Assembly (NCBI GenBank): GCA_003694355.1
Contig: RFKI01000191.1
Span: 1 to 9,747 of the forward strand
Direction of reading: 5' to 3'
Length of the DNA stretch: 9,747 nt
Origin: Bdellovibrio sp.
Lineage (GTDB): Bacteria > Bdellovibrionota > Bdellovibrionia > Bdellovibrionales > UBA1609
Under the pieces are notes generated by a model. The model was not told where the DNA came from. It made no database searches and saw only the letters and a list, made by a program, of their open reading frames with translations. The first letter of the stretch is position 1, and every line of letters begins with the position of its first letter. Positions 1 through 6,535 of this stretch are shown here, in pieces. Position numbers and translations under genes: made by a program.

Positions 1-23
1 CCCAAAGGGAGCAGTACTTCAAC

Positions 24-1049
24 TTAAAAAGGTAACTCGTTTTCTGGTACAGATAACCAATCGAGGGCCGTTTTATAAAGCAGTTGTTGTTTTGTCTTTT
101 CTGAAAAGTGAGGACAATCCTCAATGAGCTTTCCAGGGTGCGCTTCCCCTAAAGGAAAGGGATAGTCAGAGCCCAGAGCCACACGGTGGCTGCCTACCAA
201 ATCTACAAGATATTGAAGAGCTTTCATATCATGAACTAAGGAGTCTACATAGAAGTGTCCCAGATAGGACTCAGGGGGCTTTTTGTTGTGAATGGCACAA
301 AGATCGGGGCGTACCCTATGTCCATGGGATATGCGTCCAATAGTCCAGGGGAAAGCACCTCCACCATGAGCAAAGGCCACTTTGAGGCGGGGAAGCTTTT
401 CAAAAAGTCCACTGAAAATCATGGAACAAATGGCTAGAGAGGTTTCTGCCGGCATGCCCACAAGCCATGGTAACCAATACTCTGGCATTCGTTCTTTGCC
501 CATCATATCCCAGGGGTGCACGAAAATAGCAGCTCCAAGGCTTTCAGCCGCTTCAAAAAAGGGAAATAGTTCAGGGTGGCCCAGATTCCAACCATTAACA
601 TGGGAACCAATTTGAACGCCTTTTAACCCGATTTCAAGGCAGCGTTCTAACTCTTTAATGGCCAACTGGGGGGCTTGTAAAGGGAGGGTGCCAAGTCCCC
701 AAAAGCGAGAAGGGTGTTCTTCAATCACAGAAGCCAGGTGGTCATTTAAAAACTGGGCTATGTAGAGGCCGTCTTGAGGTTTTGTCCAATAGCTAAACAT
801 CACGGGAACTGTGGATAATACCTGGATGTGAACTTGATACTTATCGCAGTCCTGAAGGCGGTCAATGGGATTCCAGCAATTGGATTGAACCTGCCTAAAA
901 AACTGTCCATCATCCCGAACCATTTGCGCTGAACAACAAGAAGGGGAATGGTGAAGTTCGATGAATCCTCCGTATCCAAAGCGGTCCTTGAAGCGAGGAA
1001 TTTGAGGGGGAAGAATATGAGTGTGAATATCGATTTTAATGACGGCCAT
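24..1049 (-). CDS. nbaD: 2-amino-3-carboxymuconate-6-semialdehyde decarboxylase (ACMSD)
   Basis: Amidohydrolase-superfamily TIM barrel of 341 residues, close to the 334 to 336 residues known for ACMSD. It decarboxylates the unstable ring-opened product of 3-hydroxyanthranilate oxidation to 2-aminomuconate semialdehyde, which prevents its spontaneous cyclisation to quinolinate. The metal ligands are visible: H9 and H11 in the N-terminal DIHTHILP motif, H178 in FVHPWD and D295 in LGSDYPFP. H228 in FAHGGGAFPW matches the catalytic histidine of the Pseudomonas enzyme, and R52 and R239 match its two substrate-carboxylate arginines, the second of which acts across the dimer. I chose the first in-frame ATG (1049), because the frame upstream offers only a TTG and the ATG places the HxH motif at the family position. 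No good Shine-Dalgarno precedes it. The start lies within the last codons of the upstream dioxygenase gene (14-bp overlap), so translation is probably coupled. Cytoplasmic. Confidence 0.93.
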   Translation of the reverse strand: MAVIKIDIHTHILPPQIPRFKDRFGYGGFIELHHSPSCCSAQMVRDDGQFFRQVQSNCWNPIDRLQDCDKYQVHIQVLSTVPVMFSYWTKPQDGLYIAQFLNDHLASVIEEHPSRFWGLGTLPLQAPQLAIKELERCLEIGLKGVQIGSHVNGWNLGHPELFPFFEAAESLGAAIFVHPWDMMGKERMPEYWLPWLVGMPAETSLAICSMIFSGLFEKLPRLKVAFAHGGGAFPWTIGRISHGHRVRPDLCAIHNKKPPESYLGHFYVDSLVHDMKALQYLVDLVGSHRVALGSDYPFPLGEAHPGKLIEDCPHFSEKTKQQLLYKTALDWLSVPENELPF

Positions 1050-1551
1050 TATCTGTTTTACATTGAGGGCAAATGGTGTGCTCTTTAGATGAATAAAATC
1101 TTTCAAAAACAGGGGGGAGTTGTTTTTCGATGTCTGTTAAATGAAAAAACTCTTCATAGAGTTTTGTTCCACATTTTTTGCAGTACCATTGAAAACCATC
1201 TTTTTCTTCAGGACGTCGTTGGCGTTCTACCACAAGGCCAAGGGTATTGGCGGGTCGTTGAGGGGAGTGAGGGGTTAAGGGAGGGAGTAGATAAATTTCT
1301 CCTTCTTTAATAGGGATATCTCTAAAATTTCCTTCTTTATCTACAACCTTTAAGTTAATATCTCCTTTAAGTTGATAGAAGAACTCTTCTCCTTCATTAA
1401 CGTGATAGTCTGTGCGAGAGTTAGGTCCTCCAACCACCATAATAATGAATTCGCGGTTTTTCCAAACCACTTTATTTCCAACAGGAGGCTTAAAGCAATC
1501 CTGATTTTCTTCAATCCATTTCTTAAAGTGAATGGGGGTATAGAGGTCCAT
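1036..1551 (-). CDS. nbaC: 3-hydroxyanthranilate 3,4-dioxygenase
   Basis: Cupin-fold, non-heme Fe(II) extradiol dioxygenase of 171 residues, close to the roughly 174 of bacterial members. It opens the ring of 3-hydroxyanthranilate to give 2-amino-3-carboxymuconate semialdehyde, the substrate of the enzyme encoded just downstream. The iron ligands are H50 and E56 in DYHVNEGEEFF and H95 in PPLTPHSPQRP. R46, R99 and E109 fit the substrate-binding residues of the Cupriavidus enzyme. The C-terminal tail has two Cys pairs, C124/C127 (CKKC) and C161/C164 (CPQC), which make the rubredoxin-like second iron site typical of bacterial forms and absent from animal ones. The ATG at 1551 follows a strong GGAGGA ribosome binding site at 1555-1560. 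It is the first gene of the leftward arm and is divergent from kynureninase. I found no convincing -35/-10 pair for this strand. Confidence 0.95.
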   Translation of the reverse strand: MDLYTPIHFKKWIEENQDCFKPPVGNKVVWKNREFIIMVVGGPNSRTDYHVNEGEEFFYQLKGDINLKVVDKEGNFRDIPIKEGEIYLLPPLTPHSPQRPANTLGLVVERQRRPEEKDGFQWYCKKCGTKLYEEFFHLTDIEKQLPPVFERFYSSKEHTICPQCKTDNGRH

Positions 1552-1568
1552 TCTTCCTCCAAAAAGAG

Positions 1569-1596
1569 TTGAATAACTTTCACTTCTTGCTATAAA
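1569..1596 (+). promoter_or_regulatory. Predicted sigma-70-type promoter for kynU-kmo
   Basis: TTGAAT (1569-1574) and TATAAA (1591-1596) are separated by 16 bp. TGC stands directly before the -10 box (1588-1590), an extended -10 element. The expected start of transcription is near 1603, leaving a leader of about 25 nt before the GTG of kynU. This is a consensus match by eye only. The box also overlaps the upstream region of the divergent dioxygenase gene. Confidence 0.5.
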
Positions 1597-1597
1597 T

Positions 1598-1611
1598 AGT
1601 CAGTCAAGTCA
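1598..1611. repeat. Three tandem AGTCA pentamers in the divergent kyn intergenic region
   Basis: AGTCA occurs at 1598-1602, 1602-1606 and 1607-1611, just after the predicted -10 box of kynU and over its expected transcription start. On the minus strand the same bases read as overlapping TTGACT boxes, which resemble -35 elements, but no matching minus-strand -10 stands at a proper distance. The repeat could be an operator, a -35 region for the leftward arm, or chance in a 77-bp spacer. Confidence 0.3.
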
Positions 1612-1616
1612 AACCT

Positions 1617-1623
1617 AAAGGGG
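1617..1623 (+). promoter_or_regulatory. Ribosome binding site that sets the GTG start of kynU
   Basis: AAAGGGG lies 5 nt before the GTG at 1629. An in-frame TAA at 1593-1595 excludes a longer product, and no ATG lies near the N-terminus of the conserved protein, so this site supports the GTG start. Confidence 0.6.
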
Positions 1624-1628
1624 ATTTT

Positions 1629-2864
1629 GTGCAGGATTTTTTTCAGGAAGCGGAGGTCAGAGGGCAAACAGATTGTTTGTTGGCTCATGAGTTTTGTCAC
1701 CCAGAAGGCCTTTACTTTACGGGACATTCTTTGGGACTTATGCCTCGCAAAGCTCCAGACTATGTTCAAGAGGAACTGGAGGCTTGGAAAAAGCTGGCTG
1801 TTGAAGGACACTTTAAAGAAAGTCGCCCTTGGTATAGTTATCATGAAAACTTCTGCAAACCCATGAGTCATATTGTTGGAGCCCAAGAAGAAGAAGTGGT
1901 GGTGATGAACTCCCTTACTGTAAACCTTCACTTATTGATGGTGTCTTTTTATCGACCCAATTCAAAGCGTTTTAAAATTTTAATTGAAAAAAATGCCTTT
2001 CCTTCAGATCTCTATGCTGTGAAATCTCAGGCCCGATTCCATGGTTTTGATCCCGAAGAGGCCGTGATTGAGTTGGAGCCTGATCAGGGTGAGTTTTTAA
2101 TTTCTCAAGAACAGATTTTAAGCTCTATAGAAACCCATAAAGATTCTTTGGCTCTGATTCTTCTTGGGAATTGCAATTATTTATCGGGTCAAAGTTTTCC
2201 TGTTTCAACTATTGTAGATAAAGCCAAAGAATGGGGCATTCTTGTTGGCTTGGACTTGGCTCATGGTGCGGGAAATCTTTATTTGGAACTTCACAATTGG
2301 AATGTGGATTTTGCGGCTTGGTGTTCCTATAAATACTTGAATTCAGGCCCTGGTAATTTATCAGGAGTATTTATTCATAAAAAACATCTTGGAGAACCTC
2401 TTCCTCGATTTGAAGGTTGGTGGGGAACTGATAAAAAAAGTCGTTTTCAAATGAAGCCTCAATTTGAAGATATGCTAACAGCAGAATCTTGGCAGTTGAG
2501 CAACCCCCCAATTTTGGATTTGGCAGCTATGCGAGCTTCCATGGAAATTTTTGAGAAAACGTCCATGAGGCAATTGCGAGACCGAGGAGATCAATTAACC
2601 GCGTTTTTAGAAAAAGGTTTACGAGTTTTTTTAAAAGAGCACATCGATCTTATTACCCCGTCAAACCCTTCTGAAAGAGGTTCTATGCTGAGTCTTCGTT
2701 TAAAAAAAGGGAACCCCAGGGAGTTCTATCAACAGCTTCAAAAAAAGAAAGTTTTCATTGATTTTAGAGAGCCTGATATTTTACGTCTGACCCCATCTCC
2801 GTTATACACTTCCTACCAAGAAGTGGCTCAACTGGTCCAAGCATTTAAGGAGTGTTTGCAATGA
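1629..2864 (+). CDS. kynU: Kynureninase
   Basis: PLP-dependent fold-type I enzyme of 411 residues (the Pseudomonas enzyme has 416). It hydrolyses kynurenine or 3-hydroxykynurenine to anthranilate or 3-hydroxyanthranilate plus alanine. K235 in WCSYKYLNSGPG is the Schiff-base lysine and D209 in GLDLAHGAGN contacts the PLP pyridine nitrogen. The N-terminal HSLGLMPR and the later GWWGTD and SNPPI motifs are typical of the family. Three residues known to set substrate preference are H101 (VNLHLLM), S291 and N292 (LSNPPI). They match the human 3-hydroxykynurenine-preferring enzyme rather than the Trp/Gly/Thr set of the Pseudomonas kynurenine-preferring enzyme. This fits the monooxygenase gene that overlaps its stop codon and the dioxygenase gene across the promoter. 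The usual His of the GWWGH-type motif is Thr here (T268 by my count). The start is GTG. Acts as a cytoplasmic homodimer in known members. Confidence 0.95.
   Translation: MQDFFQEAEVRGQTDCLLAHEFCHPEGLYFTGHSLGLMPRKAPDYVQEELEAWKKLAVEGHFKESRPWYSYHENFCKPMSHIVGAQEEEVVVMNSLTVNLHLLMVSFYRPNSKRFKILIEKNAFPSDLYAVKSQARFHGFDPEEAVIELEPDQGEFLISQEQILSSIETHKDSLALILLGNCNYLSGQSFPVSTIVDKAKEWGILVGLDLAHGAGNLYLELHNWNVDFAAWCSYKYLNSGPGNLSGVFIHKKHLGEPLPRFEGWWGTDKKSRFQMKPQFEDMLTAESWQLSNPPILDLAAMRASMEIFEKTSMRQLRDRGDQLTAFLEKGLRVFLKEHIDLITPSNPSERGSMLSLRLKKGNPREFYQQLQKKKVFIDFREPDILRLTPSPLYTSYQEVAQLVQAFKECLQ
2847..2852 (+). promoter_or_regulatory. Ribosome binding site of kmo inside the kynU 3' end
   Basis: AAGGAG lies 8 nt before the ATG at 2861. 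It argues for the ATG over the in-frame GTG at 2852, which overlaps this site. Confidence 0.6.
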
Positions 2865-4141
2865 AGGCTGTTATCATAGGTGGAGGACTAGTTGGATCCT
2901 TATGGTCTTTGTTTTTAAAGAAAGAGGGATGGGACGTTATTATTTATGAGAAAAGAGGCGATATACGGAAACTTTCAGCGGATGAAGGTCGATCAATAAA
3001 CTTGGTTGTAACTCTAAGAGGAATCGCAGCCCTTAAAAGGCTCAATCTTTGGGACAAAGTCAGAGAGATTACGGTTCCTGTTTATGGACGGATGATGCAT
3101 GATCCAAAAGGAAACACCGTTTATCAACCTTATGGACGGGACCAAACGGAATGCAATTACTCCGTTTCTCGAAAAGATCTTAATGCGCTTTTATTAAATG
3201 TCGCAGAAGAGGCTGGAGTTGAAATACACTTTAATAAAGAGCTTCTTTCTTATGATTATGAGTTAGGTCTTCTGAAATTTAAAGATGAAGAGGTCAAAGC
3301 TCCCGTTGTTTTTGGAACGGATGGAGCTGGCTCCAGGGTGCGGAAGAGCCTTCCTTTGGAGCATGATGAAACTTTCCCATTAGGAGCTTCTTATAAGGAG
3401 CTTTTAATGCCGGCTTTGAAAAGTGGTCAGTATGCGATGGAGAAAAATGCCCTTCATATTTGGCCGCGAGGAGAGTTTATGTTAATGGGGCTTCCGAATT
3501 TGGATGGTTCATTTACTATGACTCTTTACTTGCCCGATCAAGGATCAGTGACTTTTCAAGATGTAGATGTGGAGTTTTTTTTCAAAGAGGAATTTCCTGA
3601 TGCTTATGAGTTAATTCCTGAGTTGCAAGATCAATGGCTTCAACACCCTGTTGGCAAGTTAGCAACTGTTAAGTGTGCTCCTTGGAACTATAAAGACAAG
3701 TGTGTGTTGATGGGAGATGCTGCTCACGCTATTGTTCCTTTTTTTGGACAAGGTATGAATTGTGGGTTTGAAGACTGTTTGTCTTTGATAGATCTTTTGA
3801 AAAAGCACTCTTCCTTAAAGAAGGCTTTTGAGCTTTATTCTTTAGAGCGAAAACCTAATGCCGATGCCATTGCGGATATGGCCATTGAAAACTTTATTGA
3901 AATGAAGGAGAAAGTGGGGGATCCTCATTTTTTATTAAAAAAACAAGTGGAAAACCGGCTGGAAAGAGAAACATCCTATCGTTCTCGTTACGGCATGGTG
4001 ATGTACACACTGATGCCTTATAAGGAAGCTCAAGAACAGGGCAAGAAACAAGATCTTTTTTTGGAAAAGTACCTTCAAGATAAAACCTCTTTAGAAGATG
4101 TGGATTGGAATTTTCTGAAAGAGAAAGTACAAAACTTATAA
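2861..4141 (+). CDS. kmo: Kynurenine 3-monooxygenase
   Basis: FAD- and NADPH-dependent aromatic hydroxylase of 426 residues. It converts L-kynurenine to 3-hydroxykynurenine, the preferred substrate inferred for the KynU encoded just upstream. The N-terminal Rossmann motif IIGGGLVGS (residues 5-13) with IYEKR at the end of the second strand binds FAD. The kmo-type SINLVVTLRG follows at 45-54, then the DG motif GTDGAGSRVRK (152-162) and the GD motif GDAAHAIVPFFGQGMN (285-300). R77, Y100 and N344 sit where the known enzymes bind the substrate carboxylate and amino group. The C-terminus is short and charged, with no membrane helix like the anchor of the mitochondrial enzyme, so it is probably soluble. 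The ATG overlaps the kynU TGA as ATGA and has its own AAGGAG, so the two genes are probably co-transcribed and translationally coupled. It ends 3 bp from the convergent proA. Confidence 0.95.
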   Translation: MKAVIIGGGLVGSLWSLFLKKEGWDVIIYEKRGDIRKLSADEGRSINLVVTLRGIAALKRLNLWDKVREITVPVYGRMMHDPKGNTVYQPYGRDQTECNYSVSRKDLNALLLNVAEEAGVEIHFNKELLSYDYELGLLKFKDEEVKAPVVFGTDGAGSRVRKSLPLEHDETFPLGASYKELLMPALKSGQYAMEKNALHIWPRGEFMLMGLPNLDGSFTMTLYLPDQGSVTFQDVDVEFFFKEEFPDAYELIPELQDQWLQHPVGKLATVKCAPWNYKDKCVLMGDAAHAIVPFFGQGMNCGFEDCLSLIDLLKKHSSLKKAFELYSLERKPNADAIADMAIENFIEMKEKVGDPHFLLKKQVENRLERETSYRSRYGMVMYTLMPYKEAQEQGKKQDLFLEKYLQDKTSLEDVDWNFLKEKVQNL

Positions 4142-4144
4142 TTT

Positions 4145-5374
4145 TTAACGAATTTGCCCATCACCTTCCACAATAAATCGGGTGGTGGTGATCTCTCGAG
4201 CGCCCATAGGGCCATAAGCGTGAACCTTACTGGTAGAAATGCCCATTTCGGCTCCCAGGCCAAGTTCTCCTCCATCATTAAATCGGGATGAAGCATTGAT
4301 CATGATGCATGAAGCATCTATTTGGTTTTTGAACTTTTCAGCCACATTCGGTGATGTGGTGCAAATGAATTCTGTGTGATGAGTACCATGTTTTTGAATG
4401 TGAGAGATGGCTTCTTCTAAGGAAGAAACTATTTTGACGGAAAGGATTTTTTCAAGGTACTCAGTATCCCAGTCTGCATCGGTGGCGGGTAAAATATTTG
4501 GATTGATTTTTTGAAACTCAGAGCATCCTCTTAGCTCCACTTTGTTTTCCAGAAATTGGTTTGCAAGGGTTTTTAGAAATTCATGAGGGAGTTCTTTATG
4601 CAAAAGGAGAGTTTCCATGGCATTGCAAACACCAGGACGACTCACTTTAGCGTTGAGACAGATACTTAAAGCCTTCTGGAGGTCAGCATCTTTATGAACA
4701 TATCCATGACAAAGTCCTGCAAAATGAGCCACAACAGGCATGGTTGCATGATCATAAACAAATTGAATTAAGCGAGCCCCCCCTCTAGGAATCATAAGGT
4801 CTATGTATTGGTTTAATTTTAACAGTTCAGCCACTTCTTCTCTGGTTTCTATGAGTTGAACAGAGTTTTCTGGGAGAAAAGGAGCGATGGCTTTTTTAAC
4901 AATTTGACTTAATATCAGGTTTGAATAATAGGCTTCTTTTCCGCCTTTTAGAATAATGGCATTCCCTGATTTAATAGCTAAGGCCGCTCCATCAATAACC
5001 ACATTAGGGCGGCTTTCAAACACCATGGCAATCACTCCAAGAGGAATGCGCTCCCGTCTAACAAGGAGTCCATTGGGACGGCGGTATTCTTCAACAATTT
5101 CACCCACGACAGCCGGCTGATAGGCAATGCTTTCCACAGAGCGAGCCATGGCTTCAACTCTTTCCGGAGTGAGAAGAAGGCGATCTTTAAGCGCAGAATT
5201 TAAATCTTGAGAAGCATTGATGTCTTTTTTATTGGCTTCTAGAATGGAGTCTGTAGATTCTCGAAGGGTTTCTGCTATAGAGAGCAAGGCTTTTTGTCTT
5301 TGTTCTTCCGTAAATCCGAGTAAGTTTTTAGCAGCTTCTTTAGCTTCTTTTGCAAGTTTTTCCATAGGACACAT
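4145..5374 (-). CDS. proA: Gamma-glutamyl phosphate reductase
   Basis: Aldehyde-dehydrogenase-fold enzyme of 409 residues (417 in E. coli). It reduces gamma-glutamyl phosphate with NADPH to glutamate-5-semialdehyde, the second step of proline synthesis, using the product of the kinase encoded just upstream. Family signatures are MVFESRPNVVIDGAALAIKS (117-136), the GLCHGYVHKDAD block (220-231), the catalytic Cys C250 in RPGVCNAMET and the C-terminal NDGGELGLGAEMGIST and HAYGPMGAREITTT stretches. The chosen ATG shares its A with the proB stop (TAATG), which suggests coupled translation. A second ATG three codons later has no better ribosome binding site. The gene converges on kmo with only 3 bp between stop codons, leaving no separate terminator. 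Confidence 0.96.
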   Translation of the reverse strand: MCPMEKLAKEAKEAAKNLLGFTEEQRQKALLSIAETLRESTDSILEANKKDINASQDLNSALKDRLLLTPERVEAMARSVESIAYQPAVVGEIVEEYRRPNGLLVRRERIPLGVIAMVFESRPNVVIDGAALAIKSGNAIILKGGKEAYYSNLILSQIVKKAIAPFLPENSVQLIETREEVAELLKLNQYIDLMIPRGGARLIQFVYDHATMPVVAHFAGLCHGYVHKDADLQKALSICLNAKVSRPGVCNAMETLLLHKELPHEFLKTLANQFLENKVELRGCSEFQKINPNILPATDADWDTEYLEKILSVKIVSSLEEAISHIQKHGTHHTEFICTTSPNVAEKFKNQIDASCIMINASSRFNDGGELGLGAEMGISTSKVHAYGPMGAREITTTRFIVEGDGQIR

Positions 5375-6480
5375 TAATCTTTCAATAGAATTAAATTGTT
5401 GCGATGGATAATAACACGAGAAGGAACAAAGTCTAAGAGTTTTGGAAGCTCTTTTGTTTGTTTTCCGAGGATTTTGCTCACGTCCTTAGAGCTGTACTCA
5501 CTATATCCATATCCGATGACCTTCCCTTTAAAGCGAATAGCGATGGCATCACCTCGTTGAAAAGGACCCTTTACTTGAGTGACACCCACAGGCAATAAAG
5601 AGGCATTTTTGTTTAAGGCTTTATAGGCGCCCTCATCCACTTTTATAAAGGCATGGGGCTTAACCCGCGCTAAAATACGAACTTTTTTAGTGCCATTTAA
5701 ATTCAAGAGTGGTTTGGGTTCGAAAAAGGTTCCAGCTTGTTCTTTGAGTGCAGAGGCAATGGGAGTAGAACCTTTGTAGTCAGTGAGAATGGCAGGAATT
5801 CCAAGAGAAAGGGCTTTTTGGATGGCTTGTAGTTTATAATGGATGCCTCCCTTTCCTAAAGGGCTTTTTTTAAAAAAGTGAACTTTTTTAAGCGAATGAG
5901 GACAATAGGAGAGGTGTTCGACATATTGGCCATCTATCCAAAGACCTTTGGTTCCAGAAAGAAAAACAAGAGCTTGGGCTCCTATCATTTCAGCAACCAT
6001 TGTGGCCAGCTGGTCATTGTCGCCCAAAGAAATTTCTTCAAAACTCACACTGTCATTCTCATTGACAATGGGGATATGCTTTTTTAGAAGTTCTTCAAAG
6101 GTGTTTTTCAAGTTAAAATAACGGGTGTGGTTTTTAATATCTTCATGGGTTAAAAGAATCTGGGCCACTTGTATTCCAAAAGGCTGGAAGGCCTTCTGAT
6201 AAGATTGCATTAAAAGGGGTTGTCCAATAGATGATGCAGCTTGTAGAGCTGGAAGGCGTTGGGATTGGACCTGTCCCTTTACGGCTCCCAGAGCAATGGC
6301 CCCCGAAGAAACAAGAACCACTTCCACATGATGAGAATAGAGTTCGGAAATGTCTTTGGCTAAGTTTTTTAGGACGCTACGTTGCAAGCCTTTTTGCGGG
6401 TGAACCAGGCACTGACTGCCCACTTTGACCACCACTCTTTTGGGTTTTTTTTGAAACTCTGGCCTAAAAGGATAGCTCAT
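5374..6480 (-). CDS. proB: Glutamate 5-kinase with PUA domain
   Basis: Amino-acid kinase of 368 residues (367 in E. coli) that phosphorylates L-glutamate with ATP, the committed step of proline synthesis. The kinase domain spans about 14-255: VVVKVGSQ (17-23), VSSGAIALGA (57-66), GQPLLMQSYQ (86-95), NENDSVSFEEISLGDNDQLA (140-159) and GKGGIHYKLQA (209-219). A C-terminal PUA domain, about 266-345, is followed by the typical SRVIIHRNNLIL end. The usual Ser/Thr-Asp of the nucleotide loop (LTDQKGLY in E. coli) is SGTKGLW here (175-181), so the Asp is lost, and the DPR that normally follows is absent. The N-terminus is about a dozen residues longer than in E. coli. I chose the ATG at 6480 because the longer frame would run through the divergent promoter and has no family similarity. 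Overlaps proA by one base. Confidence 0.95.
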   Translation of the reverse strand: MSYPFRPEFQKKPKRVVVKVGSQCLVHPQKGLQRSVLKNLAKDISELYSHHVEVVLVSSGAIALGAVKGQVQSQRLPALQAASSIGQPLLMQSYQKAFQPFGIQVAQILLTHEDIKNHTRYFNLKNTFEELLKKHIPIVNENDSVSFEEISLGDNDQLATMVAEMIGAQALVFLSGTKGLWIDGQYVEHLSYCPHSLKKVHFFKKSPLGKGGIHYKLQAIQKALSLGIPAILTDYKGSTPIASALKEQAGTFFEPKPLLNLNGTKKVRILARVKPHAFIKVDEGAYKALNKNASLLPVGVTQVKGPFQRGDAIAIRFKGKVIGYGYSEYSSKDVSKILGKQTKELPKLLDFVPSRVIIHRNNLILLKD

Positions 6481-6481
6481 A

Positions 6482-6510
6482 TTGAGGAGACTCCGTTTAA
6501 CCTTTATAAT
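6482..6510 (+). promoter_or_regulatory. Predicted sigma-70-type promoter of the CDF transporter gene
   Basis: TTGAGG (6482-6487) and a perfect TATAAT (6505-6510) stand 17 bp apart. Transcription should begin near 6517, which rules out the in-frame TTG at 6482 as the start codon and supports the GTG at 6530 or the TTG at 6536. Confidence 0.6.
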
Positions 6511-6535
6511 AAGATTTTCTAAGAGAAAGGTGCAA
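6506..6535 (-). promoter_or_regulatory. Predicted sigma-70-type promoter of proBA, sharing its -10 with the opposite strand
   Basis: On the minus strand, TTGCAC (6535-6530) and TATTAT (6511-6506) stand 18 bp apart, with an expected start near 6499 and a leader of about 19 nt before the proB ATG. The -10 box covers nearly the same base pairs as the plus-strand TATAAT at 6505-6510, so the two polymerases would compete for one melting site. Confidence 0.45.

Noticed and set aside
1..27. Possible 3' end of a rightward gene (frames end at 25-27 and near 31-33) or the continuation of the leftward kyn arm
   Set aside because: Only 23 bp lie outside the ACMSD gene. The short peptides show no recognisable ending, and no start or terminator is visible.
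1047..1106. N-terminal extension of ACMSD from a TTG at 1106
   Set aside because: It would move the HxH motif 19 residues inward and overlap the dioxygenase gene by 71 bp. The ATG at 1049 fits the family.
1590..1931. 113-residue minus-strand frame with a His-rich start
   Set aside because: It is antisense to the 5' part of kynU; its composition is explained by the coding strand and it has no ribosome binding site or family similarity.
2852..2860. GTG start for kmo three codons upstream
   Set aside because: It overlaps the AAGGAG that serves the ATG at 2861, and the ATG gives the normal short N-terminus before the FAD motif.
6482..6529. TTG at 6482 as start of the transporter
   Set aside because: It lies within the predicted -35 box, upstream of the expected transcript start, and has no ribosome binding site.
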